A stretch of 64,000 nt of DNA from Stygiolobus sp037389425 (GTDB lineage: Archaea > Thermoproteota > Thermoprotei_A > Sulfolobales > Sulfolobaceae): positions 50,857 through 114,856 of the forward strand of contig NZ_JBBHKR010000082.1 of assembly GCF_037389425.1 (NCBI RefSeq). The letters run 5' to 3'. A model generated the notes under the pieces. It was given only the letters and a program-made list of their open reading frames with translations, made no database searches and was not told the DNA's origin. The position numbers and the translations under genes are program-made. This document shows, in pieces, positions 54,109 through 63,297 of this stretch. Within the stretch, counting starts at the first letter, position 1, and the number at the start of each line of letters is the position of its first letter.

Positions 54109-55587
54109 ATGTTTGATAATGTTAAGGAGATATTAGAGGAATACAAGAAATTATGGGCATACGGATATGCAGAAGCATTAATGGCCTGGGACACAGAAAC
54201 TTATATGCCAGAAGCTGACGCTTCTACGAGGGGCGAAGTATTCTCCGTATTTAATGAGCTGGAAAAACAAGTTTACTTGAAGATTTCTGAGAAATTAGAT
54301 AAAATAGACGAGGAAAAGCTTAGTGATGAAGAAAAGGGAATGGTTAGAGTGTTGAAGAGGAGCATCAAATACTATACTAAAGTCCCCATAGAGGTAATAA
54401 AGGAATTCACTAAGACCACAAATGAGAGTGTAGTAATATGGAGAAATGCTAAGGCTAAGTCCGATTTTAACCTCTTTTCTCCCTACCTAGAGAAGATAGT
54501 AGACCTATCGAGGAAGATAGCTGACTACTTAGGTTATGAAAAACAACCTTATGATGCTCTACTAGACCTTTACGAGGAGGGCTTTACCACTGAAGATGGA
54601 GATAGAATCTTTAACACTCTCCTTCCCAAGGTATCCGATATACTTAAAAAAGTTCAAGAGGCGCAATATTTCCCTTCAAGTCACGAACTAGAGAGCGTTC
54701 AATATGAAACGGAAAGGATGAAGAAAGTTAACGAGTTCATAATCAAATTACTGAATATGCCAACAGACAAGTTCAGACTGGACGTCTCGGCTCATCCCTT
54801 TACAATTAGAATATCTGGTAGCGACGTGAGGATTACGACAAGATATGAAGGAAAGGACTTTAAGGCGACTATGTTTTCTGTAATACACGAGAGCGGACAC
54901 GCTATTTACGAGCTCCTCATAGACCCTAGATTTGAAGGTACACCTATAGCTACTGGTGCATCAACAGGTATTCATGAGTCCCAGTCCAGATTTTGGGAGA
55001 ATATTATTGGTAGGAGTATACAATTTATAAAACTTGTATATCCGACGTTAAAGGAGAACTTACCATTCTTAAGCAAATATAGCGAGGAGGATATTTACAA
55101 GTATTTCAATACTGTAAAGCCGAGCCTGATAAGGGTTGACGCGGATGAAGTTACTTATAACTTCCATATTGCAATTAGGTACGAGATCGAGAAGAGACTA
55201 ATAAACGAGAAGATGAAGGTGAAGGAAGTACCTTCCCTTTGGAACGATATGATGGAGAAATATCTGGGCATTACTCCTAAAAACGATACTGAAGGAGTAT
55301 TGCAGGATATACATTGGTCTCAGGGCTCTATAGGCTATTTTCCTACATACACTCTAGGTAATATTGTCGCTGGGATGCTTTACCTTAAGATTCCTAACCT
55401 TTACGATTTAGTGTCTCAAGGGAAGTTCGACGAGATAAAGGGGATTTTGAAAGAGTTAATTTGTAAATACGGTGCTACTTATCCACCGAAGACCTTATTG
55501 AGGAGGGCTTTTGGAAAAGAATATGATCCTGAAGGGTTACTCTCGTACTTAAGGGATAAATACATTAGTCTGAAGGGAATCGGCTAA
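54109..55587 (+). CDS. M32 carboxypeptidase (carboxypeptidase Taq type)
   Basis: 492 residues, full length. Zinc motif VIHESGHAIYE with HExxH near residue 260, then the family blocks HESQSRFWEN, DEVTYNFHIAIRYEIEK and IHWSQGSIGYFPTYTLGN. These define the cytosolic thermostable carboxypeptidase family. The frame opens at a TTG at 54100; I prefer ATG 54109, 25-30 bases after a TATA-like ACTAAATAAC. Monocistronic. Confidence 0.9.
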   Translation: MFDNVKEILEEYKKLWAYGYAEALMAWDTETYMPEADASTRGEVFSVFNELEKQVYLKISEKLDKIDEEKLSDEEKGMVRVLKRSIKYYTKVPIEVIKEFTKTTNESVVIWRNAKAKSDFNLFSPYLEKIVDLSRKIADYLGYEKQPYDALLDLYEEGFTTEDGDRIFNTLLPKVSDILKKVQEAQYFPSSHELESVQYETERMKKVNEFIIKLLNMPTDKFRLDVSAHPFTIRISGSDVRITTRYEGKDFKATMFSVIHESGHAIYELLIDPRFEGTPIATGASTGIHESQSRFWENIIGRSIQFIKLVYPTLKENLPFLSKYSEEDIYKYFNTVKPSLIRVDADEVTYNFHIAIRYEIEKRLINEKMKVKEVPSLWNDMMEKYLGITPKNDTEGVLQDIHWSQGSIGYFPTYTLGNIVAGMLYLKIPNLYDLVSQGKFDEIKGILKELICKYGATYPPKTLLRRAFGKEYDPEGLLSYLRDKYISLKGIG

Positions 55588-55704
55588 TTTTTTATCAGTA
55601 TTACAAAGTAAGTTTATATATATCTAGATTTCATATTTAGCCAGTAATTGTATATTTATTTGAAGGAAAAACTATTAAACGGTTTAATACAAATAGTGAC
55701 TACG

Positions 55705-56493
55705 ATGGATGAACTTGAAAAGAAGATTTTAATTTATCTTTTTAGGGATCCTTCCCTGTCTCAACGAAATATAGCTAAAGAATTAGGCCTTACGCCTCCT
55801 TCCCTAACTTATCGTATTAAAAAACTCCAAGATGAAGGAGTATTCCAAGGCTACACGGTTTTAGTCAATCCTAACTTTTACGGTAAGAACTACGGCTTTG
55901 TAGCTTTTAAGAACTATTATGACTATATAGGAGAAGGAATATTCTTCAAATTCAAGTGCTTAGAGTGGTTAAACGTCTAAAGAGTTGAGGGAAGTTCCAT
56001 CCCAGAGATAGAGGATAAAATAGAAGGAATGAAAAAAATCTTGGCTGATTATTCTCTTAAGTACTTTCCTAAACAGGAAATCATAGAGTCTAAGCCTTAC
56101 GATTTACAGATAGTTAAATACCTTGTCAGAAACCCTAGGGCACAAGCTGCAGAAATAGCTCAAGAGACAGGTTTAACTCAGAAACTTGTAGAAAAAAGAA
56201 CTAAGATCCTCTTAGAAAAAGGTATAGTAAAGTTGATACCGATAATAGACTTAAAGAAAACTGATGTAGTTATGTTCTATATATTCACTAGAAGAGTAGC
56301 GGAGACTAGAAAAATCCTCGACTCATGTAAGATCTTAGAGATCAACGACGGTCAAGCAGGTATAATAGGTTGTATAACGGATAGGATAGAAAACGTCAGG
56401 AAGTACGTAGAAGCTGTGAGAAACGTAGCAGATAGAGAAGCCGACGTCATGGTTATCTATGACTATCTAATAAACTCCGGTTTTTCCTTATGA
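55705..56493 (+). pseudogene. Lrp/AsnC-like double-HTH regulator with one in-frame stop
   Basis: From ATG 55705: helix-turn-helix (DPSLSQRNIAKELGLTPPSL), wing and linker up to CLEWLNV, then a TAA at 55978-55980, after which the same frame continues RVEGSSIPEIEDK into a second HTH (NPRAQAAEIAQETGLTQKLV) and C-terminal domain. The intact paralogue at 63298 has LNVYRIQGDS at this point, so the TAA replaces a tyrosine codon (one base change). Everything else is intact. It may be a recent null, an error, or two separately translated halves (a start at 56029 would give the second). Confidence 0.75.
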
Positions 56494-57024
56494 CTTTGAG
56501 GACTTACGTCCTGTTATTAATGCTGTTATGTAAAGTATTGTGGGAATAAAGGTAAACCAGTAAAGTAGAGTAGGGTATGAAAAGATCAGCATATCTATGT
56601 TCACATTATTATATGAGGTTACAAAATCCTCGACACCTATAATAAGTAAGGGGTATCTAAAATTGTCTCCCGTTACTGAAGATATCACGTAATTAAATAC
56701 TACGTAAATTAGCAAAGGATCTAGGATATAGAATAATGGTAACCACGCCATTGTAGAATACTTAGCCACTTGTTTACCTTTCACCAACATCAACGAATTG
56801 TACACTAAGTTTATGCCTACGTATATTCTAAATGCATTTAAAAATAAGTTTAGTAGTTTAGCTAGGATTAAATTACTACCCAAAAGGCTCACAGAGATCT
56901 GAAAAGGTGAGTCATAAACTACGAAAATTCCTCCAACGCTATAGTACCACCAAGGTAAGGGAATAAATGTTATCAGTATAGAACTCACGTAGTATGATAA
57001 CAGAACTCTATCTGTTGTCCTCAT
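56488..57024 (-). CDS. Membrane protein
   Basis: 178 residues with about four to five membrane helices; no family recognised. ATG at 57022-57024, overlapping the stop of the upstream gene by four bases, so they form one operon. Its stop overlaps the Lrp-like gene end by six bases (convergent). Confidence 0.6.
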   Translation of the reverse strand: MRTTDRVLLSYYVSSILITFIPLPWWYYSVGGIFVVYDSPFQISVSLLGSNLILAKLLNLFLNAFRIYVGINLVYNSLMLVKGKQVAKYSTMAWLPLFYILDPLLIYVVFNYVISSVTGDNFRYPLLIIGVEDFVTSYNNVNIDMLIFSYPTLLYWFTFIPTILYITALITGRKSSKS

Positions 57025-57416
57025 ACTAAGTTCACCGAAGTTAAGGTTGTGTTTTCGATCTTAAGCTTAATTAAAATATACTCATCGTTATTGTCTATCT
57101 GATTTACTAAGGATTGGTAATTAGTTATCTGGATTGTTACATTTTTAGTGGTTTGAGGAGGAATTACGATAGGTTTTCCAAATACTATGTACTTACCACT
57201 AATATTACACACAGTCACAGATACATTCAACGGATTATTCATTCTAACTATAATCGCTGAAGAATTTGCTCCTACTATACTGACGTTGAGGTTCTTTAAT
57301 AGTCTCAAATTTTCTACTTGTAAAATACCATAATGAAAAGTGAGTGTTATGTAATTTAGATAGATTAAGATAAACGCCAACGCCCCAACTATACCAAGTA
57401 TTTTACCCCAGTTCAT
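57021..57416 (-). CDS. Membrane-anchored exported protein
   Basis: 131 residues: an N-terminal anchor helix (~7-28) and an Ig-like or fibronectin-type strand-rich external part with N-x-S/T sites (NNPLNVSVTVCNISG, PPQTTKNVTIQITN). Translationally coupled to the membrane protein downstream, probably as a pair. Function unknown. Confidence 0.6.
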   Translation of the reverse strand: MNWGKILGIVGALAFILIYLNYITLTFHYGILQVENLRLLKNLNVSIVGANSSAIIVRMNNPLNVSVTVCNISGKYIVFGKPIVIPPQTTKNVTIQITNYQSLVNQIDNNDEYILIKLKIENTTLTSVNLV

Positions 57417-57452
57417 ATTGGCTTATTATCTTTTCACCTTATTACTTTACTT

Positions 57453-58268
57453 GTGAAGCTGAAAAAAGGGATAACAGACCTATTCATATCTTCTTTTCTG
57501 TGGGGAACAATAGGTGTAGCTGTTCAAATAGGTTATGGAGAAGATGCAAACCCTTTTCAAATGGTTATGATTAGATCATTAGTATCCTCCATTTTGATCT
57601 TACCGCTTGTAAAGATAAGGAGGATCATTGACTTCCCCTCAATTCTTCTTGGAATAATTGCCGTGACGTTTTACGAAACGTATATCTACACCATAAACTA
57701 TCTTGGCGCATCCCTCTCGGCAGTGTTCTTATATACGGCTCCCTTATGGGTATTATTATATTCCTTGATTTCTAAGAGTGAGGAAATTAACATTAGGAAA
57801 ATAGCAGCTAGTTTTTCCGTATTTCTTGGAGTCTACCTGATGTACCTCTCAAATATAACGCTTAAAGACTTATATCTGGGACTTGCATCAGGTATAACCT
57901 ACGCACTCCTAATAATTCAATCAAGAAGACTTCAACTCAGAAGAATGACTAATACAGAGATAATAGCCTCACAATCCTTATGGAGTTTTCCCTTCTCGCT
58001 TATTTTCCTCTTTTTTAACTCATTCAATCTTACAATAGCCTCTATATACACTGGGGTTTACTTAGCTTTATTTGCTACTCTTCTACCCTACTATTTCTTC
58101 TACAAAGGAATGGGGAAAAGTGATTCTATAACTGCAACAGTAATTTCTACCTTAGAACCTGTGTTTACAATCCTCCTCGCCTTTGTTATTCTACATCAAG
58201 TATTGACGTTTTTGCAAGTGCTCGGATCACTCGTAATAATATTCTCTGCAATTTTAATCTCATTCTAA
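57453..58268 (+). CDS. EamA/DMT-family transporter
   Basis: 271 residues, ten hydrophobic helices in two repeats (each EamA domain ~130 residues), e.g. FISSFLWGTIGVAVQIGYG at the start and STLEPVFTILLAFVILHQ near the end. Drug/metabolite transporter superfamily; substrate unknown. GTG start at 57453. Converges on the MFS gene with nine bases of overlap. Confidence 0.85.
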   Translation: MKLKKGITDLFISSFLWGTIGVAVQIGYGEDANPFQMVMIRSLVSSILILPLVKIRRIIDFPSILLGIIAVTFYETYIYTINYLGASLSAVFLYTAPLWVLLYSLISKSEEINIRKIAASFSVFLGVYLMYLSNITLKDLYLGLASGITYALLIIQSRRLQLRRMTNTEIIASQSLWSFPFSLIFLFFNSFNLTIASIYTGVYLALFATLLPYYFFYKGMGKSDSITATVISTLEPVFTILLAFVILHQVLTFLQVLGSLVIIFSAILISF

Positions 58269-59423
58269 ACCCCTCAAAATCTCGTCTCTCCAAAACATCT
58301 TAAAGAACGTTATCGCCGTAACTAACACCGGGAACACTAGAAGTGTCATAGTTAGGGACAAACCCAAAAAGGTCGATACAAACCCTACTATAGCTGGAAC
58401 TGCTAGGAATAACACATTATTATAAGCCAAGAAATATGAATTTACAGCGTTTCTTTCCGCGATTGTAGTCGCTCTGCTTATCATTATGGTAGACATTGGA
58501 AAGATAGAGCCGTGAGGTATACCGAGCAAAGCTATTACCAGGAGAAAAGTTATGTATGAAGGAGCATAAAGTGTTCCAAGTAATCCAGCGATTGTAATAC
58601 CTATCGATATTGCTAAAGGCATTCTAAGATCACTGAAGGGTCTAATAGTCATTGAAAGTCTAGTTAGAAATGATATTGTAAAGAAAGGCAGAAAAACAGA
58701 ATACGCTTCAAAGTCTGGAACATTAAATCTCTCTTTGGCTAAGATAGCTAAGAACGTTGTAAATGCCGCAAAGGGTATGTTGTAAGTCGTTATTGACAGT
58801 ATCGAGGAGACGAAGCCTTTGTTCCTTAAAGCTGATATTCCTTTACTTTCCCTATTCACTTCTGGGAATTTCAGCTTAGTGGATAAAATAAACGCGACCA
58901 TAGCCAGCGGAATGAACCACAAGAAGATCTCTCTGTAACCAACTCTCGTCAGGAAGTATGTTTCAAGTGCAGGACCTATGATCAGGCTCAGACTCAGACT
59001 TGTAGAATATAATGCCAACAACCTTTCAGCTGATTTTTGATCGTTTGCTAAACTCGCTGCGGTTATTAGATTCGGCATAATTAAGCCAAATGTCAGACCT
59101 GCTAAAGCTGATATGAACCAGACTGTAAATACGTTAGAATAATAATAAAGTAGAAGGGACAAAACGATAAAACCATTAGAGAGTATGAAGGCTCTCTTTC
59201 TAGTAATTGCATTTAACGAAGGATTAATATACGACGTAGCCACGAAAGTAAAGGCAAAGATTACCGAAGAGAGAAGTCCTACTACTGTATTAGAGAAGTG
59301 CAGAACATATTTTCCGAGTAAGGGGACTGTTGTAGTTACCATGTTATTAGTCGCTCTATCTGATACTGTTATTAAAACAAGAAATATAGCTGCATATATT
59401 AGACTAGACTTGTGCTCAGCCAT
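58260..59423 (-). CDS. Major facilitator superfamily transporter
   Basis: 387 residues, 12 predicted helices; the loop 2-3 region reads NPSLNAITRKRAFILSNGF and helix 4 contains LAGLTFGLIMPN. General MFS, no substrate clue. ATG at 59421-59423. Not in an operon. Confidence 0.82.
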   Translation of the reverse strand: MAEHKSSLIYAAIFLVLITVSDRATNNMVTTTVPLLGKYVLHFSNTVVGLLSSVIFAFTFVATSYINPSLNAITRKRAFILSNGFIVLSLLLYYYSNVFTVWFISALAGLTFGLIMPNLITAASLANDQKSAERLLALYSTSLSLSLIIGPALETYFLTRVGYREIFLWFIPLAMVAFILSTKLKFPEVNRESKGISALRNKGFVSSILSITTYNIPFAAFTTFLAILAKERFNVPDFEAYSVFLPFFTISFLTRLSMTIRPFSDLRMPLAISIGITIAGLLGTLYAPSYITFLLVIALLGIPHGSIFPMSTIMISRATTIAERNAVNSYFLAYNNVLFLAVPAIVGFVSTFLGLSLTMTLLVFPVLVTAITFFKMFWRDEILRGLE

Positions 59424-59526
59424 GGCTTGAGAAAATAGTTCGATACCGAATTTAAGCTTAACTACTAATGTTTAAGTCACTATATAGATATTATATTCAT
59501 TTTATTTAAAAATATCTTAAAATACC

Positions 59527-60375
59527 TTATTTAATATTTTCATAATACCAACATCTTACCTTATTGTCTCTAACGTTAAATAATTTGGGATTTTCAGTAT
59601 AACATCGTTTCCTCAACTCCTTATTAATTAGATCACAATAAGGGTGATACGGACAGCCGTGGTCTGATGGGTCTCCTATCTCCTTTATAGGAATTTTCTC
59701 TCTAGGCTTGCCTAATGTGAGCTTCGTGTTTTGAAGAAGCAGAGAGTAAGGGTGGTAGAACTCCTTCTTAGTAGACTCCTCTACTATTTCGTTACCAAAT
59801 AAAATCACTATTTTGTCAAAGACATAGGGATAAATTACAGAGGGATTAAATAGGACTAAACTTGCTGACTTTATTTTCGTTACCTTAACTAACATTTTGA
59901 GAGCGTATTCCCTTAACTGTGTATCCATAGTGGATAGAAAATCTTCTGCTACTATCAAGCTTACTTTTCCAAAAAATATTGATAGAATTTCCAATTTGAA
60001 CTTATTAATTTCACTTAAGTCGTTAATTTTTGTATTTTCAGTCATCTGATCTCCCAATATTGTTTTAATCCATATTTCATCTCCTTTTCCGAATTTTTTC
60101 TCGTAAAGTTTCAAAATATCCTTTATCTTTAATTCGCTCGATATAAATTCTCTGGGGATAAGCCTAATCTGTTTCTTATCTATGACACGGATAATTCTAC
60201 CCTTCTTCGGCTTTATCTCACACGTCAATAGCATTGATAATTCTTCAGTGCCCTTACCCCAATCACTCACAATGAGCGTAAGTTCTCTACTGCGAATACT
60301 CAAACTAATATCTCTAACTAAGTTTCCATATACAGATTCCAACTGCAGAATCATATGTTCGGATAGAGATGACAT
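59527..60375 (-). CDS. Oligopeptide ABC transporter ATPase 2, degenerate
   Basis: 282 residues, OppF/DppF-like by position and by the C-terminal CPYHPYCDLINKELRKRC cysteine block. The Walker A region reads SDWGKGTEEL: where the family has G-K-S/T there is G-T-E, so the lysine is lost. The signature LSGGQ is not recognisable (INDLSEINKFKLEI), and Walker B is SLIVAEDFLS. It is unlikely to hydrolyse ATP on its own. It overlaps the preceding gene by 25 bases. Start ATG at 60373-60375 or an ATG seven codons later. Confidence 0.75.
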   Translation of the reverse strand: MSSLSEHMILQLESVYGNLVRDISLSIRSRELTLIVSDWGKGTEELSMLLTCEIKPKKGRIIRVIDKKQIRLIPREFISSELKIKDILKLYEKKFGKGDEIWIKTILGDQMTENTKINDLSEINKFKLEILSIFFGKVSLIVAEDFLSTMDTQLREYALKMLVKVTKIKSASLVLFNPSVIYPYVFDKIVILFGNEIVEESTKKEFYHPYSLLLQNTKLTLGKPREKIPIKEIGDPSDHGCPYHPYCDLINKELRKRCYTENPKLFNVRDNKVRCWYYENIK

Positions 60376-61205
60376 CTTACCACCCTTTTACCGACTCTAA
60401 TTAGCTCGGGTTTTTTAGTTTGACATTTAAGGGAGGAGTATAGACATGAATTACTATATACACATCCTGAGGAAGTCTTTCCGTCAGGTGGTACATATCC
60501 TCTTAACACGTCGATAGTATAAGGATGAAGAGGATCTGATAACACGTTATATCCTTCTTCAACTACTTCACCCTTGTAAATGACTATAACCTCGTCAGTA
60601 AGATGGGAGAGAACCGCTGGGTCATTATCAGAGATTAAAAACTTACTAGACGTTACCGACATAAGGTCTATAAGGGAGTTGACTATTTGTATCTGATCAA
60701 CCTCACTGATTCCGTATTCTACATCGTCTATGAACACGTAATCGGGTTCAATAAAAGTTGCGAGCGCGATAGCAGTTTTCTTTAACTTTAACGGCGATAG
60801 CTGAAAGACATAACTCTTGAGTATTTCCTCGGGGTTTAGACCAAGAATTTTTAATTTTTCCTTAGCTAAGTCTAATGCATATTCTGAACATCCTAAATTG
60901 TGGCTAACAACGATCTCAACGAAGTGTGAAGCAACATCGTATATAGGGTTAAAAAGTTGAGAAACATCATAAGGCATCCAGCTTATTCTAGTCCAAAGGA
61001 TTTTTCTAAGGTCTTCTTCTCCTAATTTTAAAATATTTACCCCATCTAAACTTATCTTTCCTTTAGCCTTTACTACCCTAAATGTTGCCTTAAATATTTC
61101 CTCCTTTCCACTATCCCTTTGACCTAATATTCCAGTGTGAGCACTAATTACGGCTGTAAAACAGTTTAACTTGTTATCCACGGTTAGACACTCGTACTCC
61201 AGCAT
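60351..61205 (-). CDS. Oligopeptide ABC transporter ATPase 1, degenerate
   Basis: 284 residues, OppD/DppD-like, with the C-terminal cysteine block CVYSNSCLYSSLKC. Walker A is GQRDSGKEE: the lysine is kept but the following S/T is E. The signature is QLSPLKLKKTA in place of LSGGQ-R, and Walker B is DYVFIDDVEYG, with D where the catalytic E belongs. This pair with the next gene therefore lacks a canonical ATP site. Follows the permease gene by three bases. ATG at 61203-61205. Confidence 0.75.
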   Translation of the reverse strand: MLEYECLTVDNKLNCFTAVISAHTGILGQRDSGKEEIFKATFRVVKAKGKISLDGVNILKLGEEDLRKILWTRISWMPYDVSQLFNPIYDVASHFVEIVVSHNLGCSEYALDLAKEKLKILGLNPEEILKSYVFQLSPLKLKKTAIALATFIEPDYVFIDDVEYGISEVDQIQIVNSLIDLMSVTSSKFLISDNDPAVLSHLTDEVIVIYKGEVVEEGYNVLSDPLHPYTIDVLRGYVPPDGKTSSGCVYSNSCLYSSLKCQTKKPELIRVGKRVVRCHLYPNI

Positions 61206-61208
61206 CTA

Positions 61209-61976
61209 TCACAACCTCCTTATTTCGTCTGCAAGAACAAGTAACAGAACAAGAACTATTCCCCTAAATACTGCAGGAACTAAGAACATCCACCAATCAT
61301 AAAGTAAATGAGAAGCTGTATTCAGTAAAGTAGTCAACGTAGGGTAATTAGGATCGCCAACCCCACCTATTACGCCCATTCCAGTATACGTAGCAATTCC
61401 ATCAATGGAACTCGGCACTAGGAGATTTAACCCTTGTCTCATGACGCTTCTAAACACTAACTTAATGTCTACTTTACCTAAAATTCTTCTAGTGGATTTA
61501 CCTACTGAGGAAGTGTAAACTAGCTCTGTTATCTGCCTTGCATATATGTTCCAACCTGTGAACATTACGATCAATATTGTTAAGAAGAAGTTGGCCTTCA
61601 ACGAGTTACCAGTAGGCACACCGTAAAATAGAGCTATGGAAAGGAGTAAGGGTAACCTAGGTAACGAGTTCAAAGCATCTATAAATCTCACCATCACGCT
61701 CCTCACTATTCCTCCGTAAGCTCCAGCGATAATACCGTAAGTCAGTGCTAGAGTTACCTCTCCAACCCCTACTAGCCCTCCGAACATTAGCGTGTTAACT
61801 ATTGCTATAGCATTTATATTGATCATGTTACTGCCGTCTATGTAAGTCCCTAAGGGATACTGATAGGAGGGAGGCTGTAAAGGTTTTCCCTTAGGAAGCC
61901 TATAAACGTCGAAAAATACACTTATACTCACAATTATAAGAAATATTATAAAAACAACGACGAATCTCCTCCTCAT
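61209..61976 (-). CDS. Oligopeptide ABC transporter permease C
   Basis: 255 residues, DppC/OppC-like: N-terminal helix, short external segment with YPLGTYIDGSNM, then five helices. The EAA-loop equivalent is around GIVRSVMVRFIDALNSLPRL (~residues 90-110). ATG at 61974-61976 overlaps the end of permease B by four bases. Membrane subunit for peptide or related solute uptake. Confidence 0.82.
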   Translation of the reverse strand: MRRRFVVVFIIFLIIVSISVFFDVYRLPKGKPLQPPSYQYPLGTYIDGSNMININAIAIVNTLMFGGLVGVGEVTLALTYGIIAGAYGGIVRSVMVRFIDALNSLPRLPLLLSIALFYGVPTGNSLKANFFLTILIVMFTGWNIYARQITELVYTSSVGKSTRRILGKVDIKLVFRSVMRQGLNLLVPSSIDGIATYTGMGVIGGVGDPNYPTLTTLLNTASHLLYDWWMFLVPAVFRGIVLVLLLVLADEIRRL

Positions 61977-63205
61977 CTAGTCACCCTCGGATCTAACACA
62001 CCGTAAACTAAATCGGTAACAAAATTGGAAAGGACTGTTAAGGTTGAATATGTTAGCATCGAGCCCTCAACTACCTTATAGTCTCCATTAAAAACAGCAT
62101 ATTTTAACAATAGTCCGAAACCAGGCCATTGGAAAATGCCTTCTACCAGCATCTCCGCAAGTAACATCTCAACAAATGCTGATGAAATAGAAGAAAGCAT
62201 AACTACAGTGGCATTTCCCAATACGTGTCTGTATATCACGATCTTTCTGTCAAGTCCCTTTATGGAGAAGGACGTCTTAGGAATTGCAGTTAGCATTCTA
62301 TTAACGAAAATGCCTATAAAAGGGAAGAACAGTGAAATTACTGGCATTACTAAGTAAGACAATATATCACTTTTAGGCGTTCCGTAGGGAAGAAGGCCAG
62401 TGAAAAAGTGAAGGAGGTAAATAATAATCATCGCAAATACCCAAGAGGCTAAGGCTGAACCTATATATTTCCACTTGTCCATAATCTTACTTATTAATGG
62501 GCTTTGTAACCCGTAAATCACCAAGAAAGCGCTGAGGTATACCGTTAGAGAGAAGGATATACCTAGCAATAGCGTAGTATACGACAACGTAGTCAATATG
62601 AGGCTTGTGATACTTACCTTAAAATAAGATGAAACTCCCGCATTGAACTCAAGGAACTCTAATAAGGCGTAATAGGGATTTCTACCGTGTAAGTACTCAA
62701 GGATTATTATTACTACGAATACCAGTACTAACGAGACTAATGAGCTACTTAAGCGTTTCAGGGCATATCTAGTTAGTGAACCGCCTACAGCATAACCCTT
62801 TACAAGATCTTTGCCCAAAATTCTTTCTTGAAAAAAGAGAGTAGTGCCCTTAAAACCTATTAGTGTACCAGTAAGGATTAAGAACATGCTTATCGGCGAA
62901 AGATAAGCGTAAGGTTCCTCATATCCCTTCACAACGTATGTATAATATGAAGTTACGGGTAAAGTGTAATTACACACATTTTGTAAATTTACGAACTTAC
63001 CGTTGTAAAATACAGTAGCATTAGGATAACCTTTCACTAGAATAGCCCAATAATACTCTTGCCAATCATTTGGAGGAATTGCAACATTTCCGTAACCGAA
63101 GTTATATACTTCCACATATTTTTGCTGCATAGCAATTACGGAAATTAGTATACCGAGCAATAGTAGTGAAATTGACAAGAGGAGTAATAGTAAGCTTAAT
63201 TTCAA
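61973..63205 (-). CDS. Oligopeptide ABC transporter permease B, extended N terminus
   Basis: 410 residues, longer than usual DppB (~310-340), because of an extra N-terminal helix and external loop (~30-100). The DppB core has the ISLFFPFIGIFVNRMLTAIP segment and the C-terminal MLLAEMLVEGIFQWPGFGLL block. TTG start at 63203-63205. First gene of the four-gene ABC operon; no solute-binding protein gene is in the window. Confidence 0.82.
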   Translation of the reverse strand: MKLSLLLLLLSISLLLLGILISVIAMQQKYVEVYNFGYGNVAIPPNDWQEYYWAILVKGYPNATVFYNGKFVNLQNVCNYTLPVTSYYTYVVKGYEEPYAYLSPISMFLILTGTLIGFKGTTLFFQERILGKDLVKGYAVGGSLTRYALKRLSSSLVSLVLVFVVIIILEYLHGRNPYYALLEFLEFNAGVSSYFKVSITSLILTTLSYTTLLLGISFSLTVYLSAFLVIYGLQSPLISKIMDKWKYIGSALASWVFAMIIIYLLHFFTGLLPYGTPKSDILSYLVMPVISLFFPFIGIFVNRMLTAIPKTSFSIKGLDRKIVIYRHVLGNATVVMLSSISSAFVEMLLAEMLVEGIFQWPGFGLLLKYAVFNGDYKVVEGSMLTYSTLTVLSNFVTDLVYGVLDPRVTR

Positions 63206-63234
63206 CTGTGTTCAGGAGATGAGAAATGATCTCT

Positions 63235-63244
63235 CCTTATAAGG
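63235..63244 (-). promoter_or_regulatory. Palindromic TATA box / possible operator of the ABC operon
   Basis: CCTTATAAGG is a perfect 10-bp palindrome, placed ~30 bases before the TTG start of permease B, as a TATA box would be. Its symmetry could let a dimeric regulator, such as the Lrp-like protein encoded just upstream, cover it. Confidence 0.4.
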
Positions 63245-63297
63245 TTATTTTAAATAATGTTATAAAAACACAATAAACTGTTAATTGTCGAAAATGA

